Origin: Neorhizobium huautlense
Lineage (GTDB): Bacteria > Pseudomonadota > Alphaproteobacteria > Rhizobiales > Rhizobiaceae
Direction of reading: 5' to 3'
Length of the DNA stretch: 64,000 nt
Assembly (NCBI RefSeq): GCF_030811685.1
Contig: NZ_JAUSRF010000024.1
Span: 23,965 to 87,964, forward strand
Shown here: positions 1 to 8,313 of the stretch, piece after piece
Layout of the letters: every line of letters starts with the position of its first letter
How positions within the stretch are numbered: position 1 is the first letter of the stretch
Program-made: the position numbers and the translations under genes
Notes under the pieces: model-generated
What the model was told of the DNA's origin: nothing
What the model saw: only the letters and a program-made list of their open reading frames with translations
Databases searched by the model: none

Positions 1-1109
1 TCATCCACCATATGCATGGTCTGGCCGACAAGGCCGAATTCCACCACCGGGCAATAATCCTTGATGAAACGGGCATCGGAGGTGCCGCCGGTCGTGGAAA
101 GTTTTGGTTCCTTGCCGGTGATGTCCTTCACGGACGCAGTCAGCGAGCCGATCAGCGCATCGTTACGGGTCAGGAAAACGTGGCTGGGACGGTCTGCCCA
201 GGTCATCTCGTAGCGTGTGCTGTCACGGCCGGGGCGCAGCGGATTTGTGGCTGCGGCGGCATCCAGTCGACGCAGGATTTCGGCCTTCACCGTATCGGCG
301 GTCCAGGTATCGTTGAAGCGGATGTTGAAGGCAAACGTCGCCTTCTCCGGTACAACATTGGTGGCCGGATTGCCGACATCGAGCGTCGTCACTTCCAGAT
401 TTGAGGCCGGGAATTCCGGCGTGCCGGTATCGAATGGCGGGTCCATCAGCGATGAGGCCAGGGACAGCGCACCACGCACGGCATTGTCGGCCAGATGCGG
501 ATAGGCGGCATGGCCCTGAACACCGTGAACGACCACCTTGCCGGAGACGGAGCCGCGGCGACCGATCTTGATCATGTCGCCGAGCACGTCCGGATTGGTC
601 GGTTCGCCGACAAGGCAGGCATCCCAGCGCTCGCCCTTTTCGGCGGCCCATTTCAGCAGTTTTGTCGTGCCGTTAACGGCCGGGCCTTCCTCGTCGCCGG
701 TGATCAGGAAGGAGATCGATCCCTTCGGCGCACCGTGCTGTTCGATGTGGCGGGCGACGGCTGCGACAAAGCAGGCAATACCGCCCTTCATGTCGACAGC
801 ACCGCGGCCAAACAATTCACCATCGGCGATCTCGGCGGCAAAAGGCGGATGGCTCCACGATGCTTCATCGCCGGGCGGTACGACGTCGGTATGCCCGGCA
901 AACATCAGGTGCGGCCCGTCTGTGCCGATGCGGGCGTAAAGATTTTCGATGTCCGGCATGCCCGGTTCGCTTGCCACCATGCGCTCGACGGTGAAACCGA
1001 GCGGCTTGAGCATGGTTTCGAGGCCGGTCAATGCGCCGCCTTCCGCCGGAGTGACGGAAGGGCAACGGATCAGCGCCTGCAGGTTTGCGACCGGATCTGC
1101 AACGGACAT
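1..1109 (-). CDS. dapE: Succinyl-diaminopimelate desuccinylase, 3' end cut by the window
   Basis: Hydrolyses N-succinyl-LL-2,6-diaminopimelate to LL-diaminopimelate and succinate in the lysine and peptidoglycan branch; a cytoplasmic zinc enzyme of the M20 family. About 369 codons are present from the ATG at 1109; the last few dozen residues and the stop lie left of position 1. Visible metal-site motifs are GHTDVVPPG (His73, Asp75), GAVDMKGG (Asp106) and GDEEG (Glu140, Glu141). The segment CPVVEFGLVGQTMH, near the window edge, is typical of the DapE C-terminus. The gene begins 26 bases after dapD stops, so the two look co-transcribed from the dapD promoter. Identity is secure. Confidence 0.95.
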   Translation of the reverse strand, partial: MSVADPVANLQALIRCPSVTPAEGGALTGLETMLKPLGFTVERMVASEPGMPDIENLYARIGTDGPHLMFAGHTDVVPPGDEASWSHPPFAAEIADGELFGRGAVDMKGGIACFVAAVARHIEQHGAPKGSISFLITGDEEGPAVNGTTKLLKWAAEKGERWDACLVGEPTNPDVLGDMIKIGRRGSVSGKVVVHGVQGHAAYPHLADNAVRGALSLASSLMDPPFDTGTPEFPASNLEVTTLDVGNPATNVVPEKATFAFNIRFNDTWTADTVKAEILRRLDAAAATNPLRPGRDSTRYEMTWADRPSHVFLTRNDALIGSLTASVKDITGKEPKLSTTGGTSDARFIKDYCPVVEFGLVGQTMHMVD

Positions 1110-1135
1110 CGGATAGGTCCTCGGTATGGCTGGGA

Positions 1136-1996
1136 TCAGTCGCGCAGCAGTTCGTTGATGCCGGTCTTCGAACGGGTCTTTTCATCAACCGTCTTGACGA
1201 TCACGGCGCAATAGAGATGCGGTGCGGCCAGACCATTCGGCATGGTGGCATTGCCCGACGGCATCGAGCCGGCCACGACAACCGAGTAAGGCGGCACTTC
1301 GCCGTAGAAAACTTCGCCGGTGGCGCGGTTGACGATTTTTGTCGACTTGCCGATGTAGACGCCCATGCCGAGAACGGAACCTTCGCGGATGATGCAGCCT
1401 TCGACGACTTCCGAACGGGCGCCGATGAAGCAATTGTCCTCGATGATGGTCGGGCCGGCCTGCATGGGCTCCAGAACGCCGCCAATGCCGACGCCGCCGG
1501 AAAGATGCACGTTCTTGCCGATCTGCGCGCAGGAGCCGACGGTGGCCCAGGTATCGACCATGGTGCCTTCATCGACATAGGCGCCGAGATTGACGAAGGA
1601 CGGCATCAGCACGACGTTCTTGGCGACATAAGCCGAGCGGCGCACGACGGCATTCGGCACGGCGCGGAAACCCGCTGCGCGGAATTCGCTTTCGCCCCAG
1701 TTTTCGAACTTGGACGGAACCTTGTCCCACCATGTGGAATTGCCCGGACCGTTCTTGACGACTTCCATGTCGTTGAGGCGGAACGAGAGAAGGACTGCCT
1801 TCTTGAGCCACTGGTTGACGGTCCAGTTGCCATCTTCGCCACGAACCGCAACGCGAGCCTTGCCGCTGTCGAGCAGGTCCAGCGAGGTCTCGACCGCATC
1901 GCGCACTTCACCTTTGGTCGACACGTTGACACTGTCGCGGTTGTCGAAGGCGGTCTCGATTATCTTTTCGAGGGCGGCGAAGTCGAAGCTGCTCAT
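1136..1996 (-). CDS. dapD: 2,3,4,5-tetrahydropyridine-2,6-dicarboxylate N-succinyltransferase
   Basis: Transfers succinyl from succinyl-CoA to tetrahydrodipicolinate, two steps before DapE. The protein is 286 residues, a normal DapD length. The middle (about residues 110-220) is a left-handed beta-helix of hexapeptide repeats, seen as runs such as VVLMPSFVNLGAYVDEG and IIEDNCFIGARSEVVEG. The start at 1996 gives MSSFDFAALEKIIETAF, a usual DapD opening, with GGATTCCCC just before the ATG. It reads leftward into dapE and diverges from the LOG-family gene at 2138 across about 140 bases that should hold both promoters. Confidence 0.95.
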   Translation of the reverse strand: MSSFDFAALEKIIETAFDNRDSVNVSTKGEVRDAVETSLDLLDSGKARVAVRGEDGNWTVNQWLKKAVLLSFRLNDMEVVKNGPGNSTWWDKVPSKFENWGESEFRAAGFRAVPNAVVRRSAYVAKNVVLMPSFVNLGAYVDEGTMVDTWATVGSCAQIGKNVHLSGGVGIGGVLEPMQAGPTIIEDNCFIGARSEVVEGCIIREGSVLGMGVYIGKSTKIVNRATGEVFYGEVPPYSVVVAGSMPSGNATMPNGLAAPHLYCAVIVKTVDEKTRSKTGINELLRD

Positions 1997-2137
1997 GGGG
2001 AATCCTTAAACGTCAAGCGATACCGTCCACCCGATATCGTGAAGAGGGAAATGGCCTTGCCGTCTGGCAAAAACATGGGCTTTGGTCTAAGCGACCACCG
2101 ATCAGGCGTCAATGCGATTTGGTACTGAGGGAATGGA

Positions 2138-2998
2138 ATGACAAAGACTGAAAACGAAGCCGCACGGCGTGCGGACGGTTCATGGGATCCCCTGAAAGAT
2201 AGCGGAACAGACAGGCGCAAGGCGCAGGCCGTTCCCAAAACCCCGCAGACCTTGTCACCTTCCTACCGCCTTGCCTATGCCGACGAGGATTTTCTCTGCA
2301 GCGAGGAACTGAGGCCGGTGCGCCTGCAGCTCGAGCTTCTGAAGGTCGAACTGTCGCTGAAGGAAATGGGCATCAAGTCCACGGTCGTTCTGTTCGGCGG
2401 TGCCCGCATCCCGGCCCCGGGTGTCGAACCGTGGGCGGCGCGCAACGAAACGCAGCGCAAGAACCTCACGGCGGCCTCGGTCTATTACGAGGAAGCCCGC
2501 AAGTTCGCGGCCCTTTGCGCGCAGCAGTCACGGCTTGACGATTTCAAGGAATATGTGGTGGTGACGGGCGGGGGGCCGGGCGTGATGGAGGCCGGCAATC
2601 GCGGCGCTTCCGAAGTGGGTGCGCCGACCATCGGCCTCAATATCGTGCTGCCGCACGAACAGGCGCCGAACAGCTACGTGACGCCGGAACTGAGCTTCAA
2701 TTTCCACTATTTTGCCATCCGCAAGATGCATTTTCTGACGCGTGCAAAGGCGGTCGTGGTGTTCCCGGGCGGTTTTGGCACGCTGGACGAAATGTTCGAG
2801 GCGCTGACGCTGATCCAGACCAAGCGCATGGAGCCAATCCCGATCATTCTGTTTTCGGAAAAATTCTGGCGCGGCATCATCGATTTCGGCGCGCTTGCCG
2901 ATTTCGGCACGATCGCACCGGAAGACCTGTCGCTGTTCAATTTCGTTGAAACGGCGGAAGATGCGTGGAAGGTTGTTTCGGAATTTTACGGGCTATAA
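2138..2998 (+). CDS. LOG-family (TIGR00730) nucleotide phosphoribohydrolase
   Basis: Member of the LOG family, once called lysine decarboxylase-like. Family members cleave ribose 5-phosphate from nucleoside 5'-monophosphates, sometimes releasing active cytokinin. In this 286-residue protein the Rossmann-type core begins at FGGAR (86-90), followed by GGGPGVMEAGNRGA (144-157) and the diagnostic PGGFGTLDE (210-218), where Arg and Glu form the active site. The N-terminal 80 residues are an extension seen in longer bacterial LOG proteins. It is monocistronic, divergent from dapD, and ends at a strong shared hairpin. Whether it makes cytokinin or acts on housekeeping nucleotides cannot be read from the sequence. 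Confidence 0.85.
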   Translation: MTKTENEAARRADGSWDPLKDSGTDRRKAQAVPKTPQTLSPSYRLAYADEDFLCSEELRPVRLQLELLKVELSLKEMGIKSTVVLFGGARIPAPGVEPWAARNETQRKNLTAASVYYEEARKFAALCAQQSRLDDFKEYVVVTGGGPGVMEAGNRGASEVGAPTIGLNIVLPHEQAPNSYVTPELSFNFHYFAIRKMHFLTRAKAVVVFPGGFGTLDEMFEALTLIQTKRMEPIPIILFSEKFWRGIIDFGALADFGTIAPEDLSLFNFVETAEDAWKVVSEFYGL

Positions 2999-3010
2999 GC
3001 CGGACATAAA

Positions 3011-3042
3011 GAACCCGCCCCACGGGGAATTGGGGCGGGTTC
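3011..3042. terminator. Bidirectional terminator hairpin between convergent genes
   Basis: A perfect 12-bp stem (GAACCCGCCCCA / TGGGGCGGGTTC) with an 8-base loop lies 12 bases after the LOG-family stop and 19 bases before the EF-hand gene stop. It can serve both converging transcripts. The T-run is short on both sides. Confidence 0.7.
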
Positions 3043-3061
3043 TGCAACGCTCTGCCGGAAA

Positions 3062-3679
3062 TTAGAGGGGGCGGTCCGGCAGGTCGTCGATGCTGATGGC
3101 ACCATCCTTGTTGGTATCCATGAAGGCGAAGAATTTTTCCGTGGCGGCCGTGGCTTCGGCCTTGCTCACCTGACCGTTTTCGTCCGTATCTGCCATGCGG
3201 ATCAGGCGCATCATGGGACCACCTTTCGCATGGCGGCCAGGACCCTTGGCTTGGTGGCGTTTGCCTTCCTTGCCTTCGGCACGTTCGTGTTTCGGACCAT
3301 CGCTGTCCTTGGCGCCATCCTTGGCGGCTTCCTCACGCTCGGGGCGCGGATGATCCTTGCGAAAAGCTTCCATGGCGGCCTTGCGGTAGGCGCGGAATTC
3401 GCCCGGTGTCAGCGAGCCGTCCTTGTCGGCATCGATCTCGGTAAACTTCTTTTCCACGAAAGCAGTCAATTCCGCCTTGGTCACCTTGCCGTCCTTGTCG
3501 GCATCAGCGTTTTTCAGGAGGTAGATGAAGGCGCGTTCCTTCATCATCGGGCCGCCCATCTCATGGCGCGGTCCATGACCTTTCGGGCCGCGATCGCCCG
3601 GAGCCGCAAAGCTCGGCACGGTGGTGCCGAACACAAAAGCGGCTCCAAGGGCAGCAAGTGCGATCTTCTTGGCGTTCAT
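3062..3679 (-). CDS. Secreted EF-hand calcium-binding protein
   Basis: Predicted exported protein of 205 residues. The start at 3679 is chosen because AGGAAGG lies just upstream and it leaves a normal signal peptide (MNAKKIALAALGAAFVFG, cleavage near PSFAAPG). Four EF-hand loops are visible in two pairs: DADKDGKVTKAE, DADKDGSLTPGE, ADTDENGQVSKAE and MDTNKDGAISIDD. Between the pairs is a long Lys/His/Gly-rich linker. Likely a periplasmic calcium buffer or sensor; no enzymatic domain is seen. Two direct repeats spaced 20 bases apart upstream (3751-3781) suggest control by a response regulator. Confidence 0.8.
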   Translation of the reverse strand: MNAKKIALAALGAAFVFGTTVPSFAAPGDRGPKGHGPRHEMGGPMMKERAFIYLLKNADADKDGKVTKAELTAFVEKKFTEIDADKDGSLTPGEFRAYRKAAMEAFRKDHPRPEREEAAKDGAKDSDGPKHERAEGKEGKRHQAKGPGRHAKGGPMMRLIRMADTDENGQVSKAEATAATEKFFAFMDTNKDGAISIDDLPDRPL

Positions 3680-3750
3680 GATGTTTCCTTCCTGATTGCT
3701 TGTTACAGCTTCAAGGTAAGGCCGTGGTCGGATCAGGACCACTTAAACAT

Positions 3751-3781
3751 CGGTAAGGTGGATGAACTTTCGGTAAGGTGG
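3751..3781 (-). promoter_or_regulatory. Tandem direct repeat upstream of the EF-hand gene
   Basis: CGGTAAGGTGG occurs at 3751-3761 and 3771-3781, exactly 20 bases apart, which places both copies on one face of the helix. The pair lies 72-102 bases upstream of the EF-hand start at 3679, as expected for a tandem activator site. A degenerate third copy (CAAGGTGG, 3782-3789) and a run of eight G (3793-3800) follow. The binding protein is unknown. Confidence 0.45.
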
Positions 3782-3821
3782 CAAGGTGGCAAGGGGGGGG
3801 CGGATCGCAACCCGCCAGCCT

Positions 3822-4532
3822 TCACTTATGTTGAAGCGCCTGCAGGAAACCGGTGAGATCCTGCGTCAGGTAATCGATATGCACATCGTCGTCGCTGATC
3901 TTTTCCCAGCGCTCGATAACGATATCCGCCGTCACTTCCGGTGCCAGCAGGACGGTACGCATGCCCAGTGCCTTCGGTGCGATCAGGTTGCGTGGCAGGT
4001 CTTCGAACATGGCCGCATTCTTCGTGTCGACCTTGTTCAGCGCCGCGAACTTGTCATAGGTGGCGCTGGCCGGTTTCGGCAGGTAGTCGGCCGCGACGAT
4101 ATCAAAGATGTCGTCGAACTGGTCGAGAATGCCCATGGCGCCGGCAGCCGCTTCCGCATGCGGAACCGTGCCGTTGGTCAGGATGAATTTGCGGCCCGGC
4201 AGTGCCTTGATGGCTTCGCCCAGATCCGGCTGTGGCTGCAGCAGCGAATAATCGATCGCATGCGCGCGTTCCAGAAAGGCGGCGGGATCGACGCTGTGAT
4301 TGAGCATCAGGCCTTTCAGCGTCGTGCCGTGTTCGTGGTAATATTTTTTCTGAAGCAGTTTTGCTTCCGCCGGTTCCATCTGCAGCAGTTCCGCCACGAA
4401 GGCCGTCATGTTGGTATCGATCTGCGCGAACAGATTGATGTGATGCGGATAGAGCGTATTGTCGAGATCGAACACCCATTCGGTGACATGGGCGAAATCG
4501 GCGGCGTCGGGAAGTGTCTTCAGATGAGGCAT
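3822..4532 (-). CDS. HAD-superfamily pyrimidine 5'-nucleotidase-like phosphatase
   Basis: Cytoplasmic haloacid-dehalogenase phosphatase of 236 residues. Motif I is FDLDNTLYP, with both catalytic aspartates, followed by a four-helix cap. Motif II is ILTNGT, and FEDLPRNL lies near motif IV. The DLDNTLYP start plus the HGTTLKGL cap segment are typical of the SDT1/Pyr-5-nucleotidase group, which dephosphorylates UMP and CMP. The start at 4532 (MPHLKTLPDA) is preferred over an in-frame upstream start, which would overlap ogt. It diverges from ogt with about 60 bases between the starts. Substrate is inferred from family only. Confidence 0.8.
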   Translation of the reverse strand: MPHLKTLPDAADFAHVTEWVFDLDNTLYPHHINLFAQIDTNMTAFVAELLQMEPAEAKLLQKKYYHEHGTTLKGLMLNHSVDPAAFLERAHAIDYSLLQPQPDLGEAIKALPGRKFILTNGTVPHAEAAAGAMGILDQFDDIFDIVAADYLPKPASATYDKFAALNKVDTKNAAMFEDLPRNLIAPKALGMRTVLLAPEVTADIVIERWEKISDDDVHIDYLTQDLTGFLQALQHK

Positions 4533-4594
4533 GGCGCGGTTATGCACTGCCGCTGAAATAAAGGCCAGCGCGAAAAGGTGGGAGAAGCGACGGG

Positions 4595-5134
4595 ATGGAA
4601 GAGATCGGCCTTTATGCAAAATGGTTCGAAACGCCGATCGGCCTGATCCTCGCCGTCACCAGCGAAACGCATCTTTTCGCCGTCGAATTCTATGACGCGA
4701 AGACACGTGTCCACGCGATCTCGCGACTGGAGCGCAAGTTGAATGCCCGCATCGTTCCGGGCAGCAGTGAGGCGCTTGAGCAGTTTTCGGATGAATTCGC
4801 CGAGTATCTGGCCGGCAGAAGCTTCGATTTCCGCGTGCCGCTTCACTATGACGGCACGGAGTTCGAACGCCGTGTCTGGCAGGCTCTGCTGGACGTGCCG
4901 CTTGGGGAAACCTGTTCCTACGGCGATCTGGCCCGGGCGATCGGCGAGCCAACGGCGTTTCGGGCGGTGGCTCAGGCCAATAATGCCAACCGTATCCCGA
5001 TCGTCATTCCCTGCCACCGCTGCATCGGGTCTGATGGCTCGCTGACCGGTTTTGGCGGCGGCTTGTGGCGCAAGAAATGGCTCCTGCGCCACGAAGGCGA
5101 TATGCGGCCGGTGGGGCTGTTCGCCCTTTCCTGA
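4595..5134 (+). CDS. ogt: Methylated-DNA--protein-cysteine S-methyltransferase
   Basis: Suicide DNA-repair protein that takes the alkyl group from O6-methylguanine or O4-methylthymine onto a cysteine. It has 179 residues. The acceptor motif PCHR is at 139-142 (Cys140), inside NNANRIPIVIPCHRCIG, and the DNA-binding segment AFRAVAQANN precedes it. There is no N-terminal Ada regulatory domain, so this is the stand-alone Ogt type. GGAGAAG lies about 7 bases before the ATG. It is divergent from the HAD gene and convergent with argB, with 15 bases between the two stops. Confidence 0.93.
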   Translation: MEEIGLYAKWFETPIGLILAVTSETHLFAVEFYDAKTRVHAISRLERKLNARIVPGSSEALEQFSDEFAEYLAGRSFDFRVPLHYDGTEFERRVWQALLDVPLGETCSYGDLARAIGEPTAFRAVAQANNANRIPIVIPCHRCIGSDGSLTGFGGGLWRKKWLLRHEGDMRPVGLFALS

Positions 5135-5149
5135 CCGCTTGTTCTGCGA

Positions 5150-6037
5150 TCAGGGAACGATCAGCGTGCCGGCGCCATGCTCGGTGAAGATTTCGAGCAG
5201 CACGGAATGCGCGGTCTTGCCGTTGAGGATGACGACACCCTGAACGCCGGAGCGGATGGCATCGATGCAGGTTTCGACCTTGGGGATCATGCCGCCGGAA
5301 ATCGTGCCGTCCTTGATCAGCGCCTGCGCCTGCGCGACGGTCAGTTCCTTGATGAGGTTCTTGTCGCGGTCGAGCACGCCCGGAACGTCGGTGAGGAACA
5401 GAAGGCGGGTGGCATGCAGCGCACCGGCGATTGCACCGGCAAACGTATCGGCATTGATGTTGTAGGTGGCGCCGTCACGGCCGGGAGCGACCGGTGCGAT
5501 GACCGGGATCATTTCCGACTTGGCGAGCAGGTCGAGCAGGGTGCGGTCGACTTCGACCACTTCGCCGACAAAACCGAGATCGAGCACGCGCTCAATGTTG
5601 CTGTCGGGGTCGATCACGGTCTTCTTGGCCTTTTCGGCAAACACCATGTTGCCGTCCTTGCCGCACAGCCCGATCGCCCATTCGCCGGTCTGGTTGATCA
5701 GCGCGACGATTTCCTTGTTGATCGAACCGGCGAGAACCATTTCGACGATCTCGACGGTCTTCGCATCGGTGACGCGCAGGCCGCCTTCGAATTTCGATTC
5801 GATGCCCATCTTCGACAGCATGGCGCCGATCTGCGGGCCGCCGCCGTGCACGACGATCGGGTTGACGCCGGACTGTTTCAGTAAGGCGATATCGGCAGCA
5901 AAAGCCTTGCCCAGCGCGTTGTCGCCCATGGCATGGCCGCCGTATTTCACGACGATCGTCTTGTTCTCGTATCGCTGCATGTAGGGCAAAGCCTGTGCAA
6001 GCAACTGAGCCTGGAGTTCGCTTTCGGAAGCCGTCAT
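5150..6037 (-). CDS. argB: Acetylglutamate kinase
   Basis: Phosphorylates N-acetyl-L-glutamate, the second and usually controlled step of arginine synthesis. The start at 6037 (MTASESELQAQLLAQAL) gives 295 residues. Family motifs are VVKYGGHAMG (Lys31 and the following glycines), VHGGGPQIG for substrate binding, and GGMIPKVETC near the end. A longer in-frame start exists at 6184 but would overlap the sigma-factor gene, whose ATG is at 6187, so it is rejected. The gene is alone here; argD and argF lie about 52 kb away in the same window. Confidence 0.95.
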   Translation of the reverse strand: MTASESELQAQLLAQALPYMQRYENKTIVVKYGGHAMGDNALGKAFAADIALLKQSGVNPIVVHGGGPQIGAMLSKMGIESKFEGGLRVTDAKTVEIVEMVLAGSINKEIVALINQTGEWAIGLCGKDGNMVFAEKAKKTVIDPDSNIERVLDLGFVGEVVEVDRTLLDLLAKSEMIPVIAPVAPGRDGATYNINADTFAGAIAGALHATRLLFLTDVPGVLDRDKNLIKELTVAQAQALIKDGTISGGMIPKVETCIDAIRSGVQGVVILNGKTAHSVLLEIFTEHGAGTLIVP

Positions 6038-6186
6038 GGAAAATTTCCCTACATGTGAAGTGCCGCCTTTTAACGCATGTTTTTGACGGTGAAAACAATT
6101 CCTGCGCAGATTTAGCGATTGGGTATATTGACATTGTGCGCCATTGGCCAACCTTTGCGGGATAGGGACGCAGAGGGGATGCAAGC

Positions 6187-6729
6187 ATGGCGGGTGAAGA
6201 CCTCGCGACGATGATTTCGCGTGTCAGTCTTGGCGACAGGGCGGCGTTTTCCGCGCTTTATAGTGCAACATCGCCGAAACTTTTTTCCGTCTGCCTTCGT
6301 ATTCTCAAGGACAGAACCGATGCCGAAGATGCCCTGCAGGAAATCTTCGTCAAGATCTGGCACCGCGCAGATCGATATGCTGCAAGCGGCATCAATCCGC
6401 TCGGCTGGCTGACGGCGATTGCCCGCAATCATTCGATCGACCTGTTGCGGGCACGCCGTCCGGTGGCCAGCAATATCGACGAGGAAGGGTGGGATATTGC
6501 CGACAGCGGTTCCAATCCCGAGCAGGCCGCCGTCCTGAAGGGCGAGGGCAAGCGCATTGACAGGTGCATGGAAGAGTTGGAATCTGACCGCGCAGGCGCC
6601 GTTCGCAGCGCCTATGTGGAGGGTTTGAGTTACCAGGAACTGGCAGACCGCCACGCCGTGCCGCTCAACACGATGCGCACCTGGCTGAGGCGGAGCCTAT
6701 TGAAGCTGAGAGAGTGCTTGGACAGATGA
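6187..6729 (+). CDS. ECF sigma factor (SigK-like)
   Basis: Extracytoplasmic-function sigma-70 protein of 180 residues. Region 2 is visible as DAEDALQEIFVKIWHRADRY, followed by GWLTAIARNHSIDLLRARR. Region 4 is a helix-turn-helix, YVEGLSYQELADRHAVPL, ending in TMRTWLRRSLLKLREC. It overlaps the anti-sigma gene by the ATGA at 6726-6729, so the two are translationally coupled. The RskA-type partner and a downstream fasciclin gene point to the SigK group, which answers envelope or redox signals. It diverges from argB; its own promoter should lie in 6038-6186, possibly autoregulated. Confidence 0.85.
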   Translation: MAGEDLATMISRVSLGDRAAFSALYSATSPKLFSVCLRILKDRTDAEDALQEIFVKIWHRADRYAASGINPLGWLTAIARNHSIDLLRARRPVASNIDEEGWDIADSGSNPEQAAVLKGEGKRIDRCMEELESDRAGAVRSAYVEGLSYQELADRHAVPLNTMRTWLRRSLLKLRECLDR

Positions 6730-7439
6730 CCACACCAGACCAGAGCGAAGGCGACAGGGCCCGCGACCAGGTGATTGCCGGGGAATATGTGCTCGGCGTG
6801 CTGTCGCTGGAAGAGCGACGCAATGTCGAGGCGCGCATGTCGCGCGATACGACATTTGCAGCCATGGTTGGTCGCTGGTCGGAAAACCTGTCGAGCTTCA
6901 ACGACGACTATGATCTCGCCAATCCACGTGCCGGCATCTATCCCCGTATCGAGGCAAGGCTGTTCCCGAAACCGGCGAAAAGCGGTTTTGCCGGCGTCTG
7001 GAGTTCGGTGGCGCTGTGGCGCTCCATGACGGCATTGTCCGTCATCCTGCTGGCGGGCACGGTCGTATTGCAGAACGTACCGTTCGGTGGGCAGGCGCCG
7101 GGCGAGCCGCTGGTGGCGCAGATGTCGGGCGAAGGCAATGCCATCAGCCTCGTTGCCAGCTATCAGGCCGATAGCGGCCGTCTGTCGGTCACCCCGGTTG
7201 CTGCTGGGCCGAGCGATCAGAAATCGCTGGAGCTTTGGATGATCTCCGGAAACGACCCGGCCGTATCGCTGGGCGTGCTGCCGCAAAGCGGTGAGGGCGA
7301 AATCGAAATCCCCCAAGCGATGCGAAGCCGCATTGCGGCGGGCGTAACGCTCGCCGTCAGTCTCGAGCCATACGGTGGTTCTCCGACGGGTACGGCAACC
7401 GGACCGGTCATCGCCGCAGGCCAGACTCGCGCGCCGTGA
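6726..7439 (+). CDS. RskA-type anti-sigma factor
   Basis: Membrane anti-sigma protein of 237 residues that should hold the preceding sigma factor inactive until proteolysis. The cytoplasmic N-terminus carries the anti-sigma segment GEYVLGVLSLEERRNVEARM (residues 19-38). One membrane helix lies at about 98-116 (ALWRSMTALSVILLAG). The periplasmic part matches the RskA C-terminal domain: LELWMISGNDPAVSLGVLP and ISPP-like AVSLEPYGGSPTG. The ATG at 6726 is chosen because it shares ATGA with the sigma stop; an upstream in-frame codon at 6714 is less likely. It is followed by a terminator at 7467. Confidence 0.88.
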   Translation: MTTPDQSEGDRARDQVIAGEYVLGVLSLEERRNVEARMSRDTTFAAMVGRWSENLSSFNDDYDLANPRAGIYPRIEARLFPKPAKSGFAGVWSSVALWRSMTALSVILLAGTVVLQNVPFGGQAPGEPLVAQMSGEGNAISLVASYQADSGRLSVTPVAAGPSDQKSLELWMISGNDPAVSLGVLPQSGEGEIEIPQAMRSRIAAGVTLAVSLEPYGGSPTGTATGPVIAAGQTRAP

Positions 7440-7466
7440 CATGTTAACCTGCCACTTACGCAGTTG

Positions 7467-7498
7467 AAAAATCCGGCGCGCAATCGTCGGATTTTTTT
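7467..7498 (+). terminator. Intrinsic terminator of the sigma/anti-sigma operon
   Basis: AAAAATCCG / CGGATTTTT forms a 9-bp stem around a 12-base loop and runs into seven T. It sits 28 bases after the anti-sigma stop and separates the operon from the fasciclin gene. Confidence 0.8.
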
Positions 7499-7630
7499 AT
7501 TTGAAATGCTCGTTTCGGCTGAAACTCTTTTCCTCAGGCAACCGTCTCTTCTTATGTTCCGAGGATGAGGAACCAGCGCTCCGGCAGCCCGCCGCGACCG
7601 CCGGATCAATTGTGGAAGAGGACTTCTGAA

Positions 7631-8185
7631 ATGTTGAAATCCGTTATTCGCGCGCTGGCGATTGTCGGCGTGGTGGCTGCTGCTGGCGTGGCGCAGGCCA
7701 AGAACCCGATGGTCGGCGGTGCCGCCATGTATGAAAACAAGAACATCGTCGAAAACGCCGTCAACTCGAAGGATCACACCACGCTGGTTGCCGCCGTAAA
7801 GGCTGTCGGTCTGGTCGACACACTTTCGGGCAAGGGTCCCTTCACCGTCTTCGCACCGACGAACGAAGCCTTCGCAAAGCTGCCCAAGGGCACGGTCGAC
7901 ACTTTGCTGAAGCCGGAAAACAAGGCGCAGCTTACCAAGATCCTGACCTGCCATGTCGTTGCCGCCAATGCCATGTCCACGGCCATCGAAAAGATGATCA
8001 AGGACGACAAGGGCACACATGACGTCAAGACCGTCGGCGGCTGCGTTCTGAAGGCCAAGCAGTCCATGGGCAAGATCACGCTGACCGATGAAAACGGCGG
8101 CGTCGCCCATGTCACCATCGCCGACGTCAAGCAGTCGAACGGCGTCATTCACGTCATAGACGCTGTGCTTCTGCCGAAAATGTAA
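7631..8185 (+). CDS. Secreted fasciclin-domain protein
   Basis: Predicted periplasmic protein of 184 residues with one fasciclin (FAS1) domain. The start at 7631 follows GAGGA and gives a clean signal peptide (MLKSVIRALAIVGVVAAAG, cleavage after AQA at about 23). FAS1 H1 and H2 boxes are seen as FTVFAPTNEAFAKLP and NGVIHVIDAVLLP. FAS1 domains mediate adhesion or protein contact. In Mycobacterium, SigK/RskA controls the fasciclin proteins MPT70 and MPT83; finding the same gene trio here suggests this gene is a target of the neighbouring sigma factor. It has its own transcript, since a terminator lies between. Confidence 0.87.
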   Translation: MLKSVIRALAIVGVVAAAGVAQAKNPMVGGAAMYENKNIVENAVNSKDHTTLVAAVKAVGLVDTLSGKGPFTVFAPTNEAFAKLPKGTVDTLLKPENKAQLTKILTCHVVAANAMSTAIEKMIKDDKGTHDVKTVGGCVLKAKQSMGKITLTDENGGVAHVTIADVKQSNGVIHVIDAVLLPKM

Positions 8186-8313
8186 CGAATAAGTCTGGCA
8201 TGGCCGGAGCCGTGAGGCATTCCGGCCGTCCATCAGAATAACGGCCGCTTCTGCCCCGAACACGGCCGTTCGACCGGCCTGACGGTGTCCCCTGCCGTCC
8301 CCACAGCAATCCG

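Noticed and set aside
3793..3800. Phase-variable gene controlled by the G8 run
   Set aside because: The run is intergenic and beyond the likely promoter; kept only as a minor note with the direct repeats.
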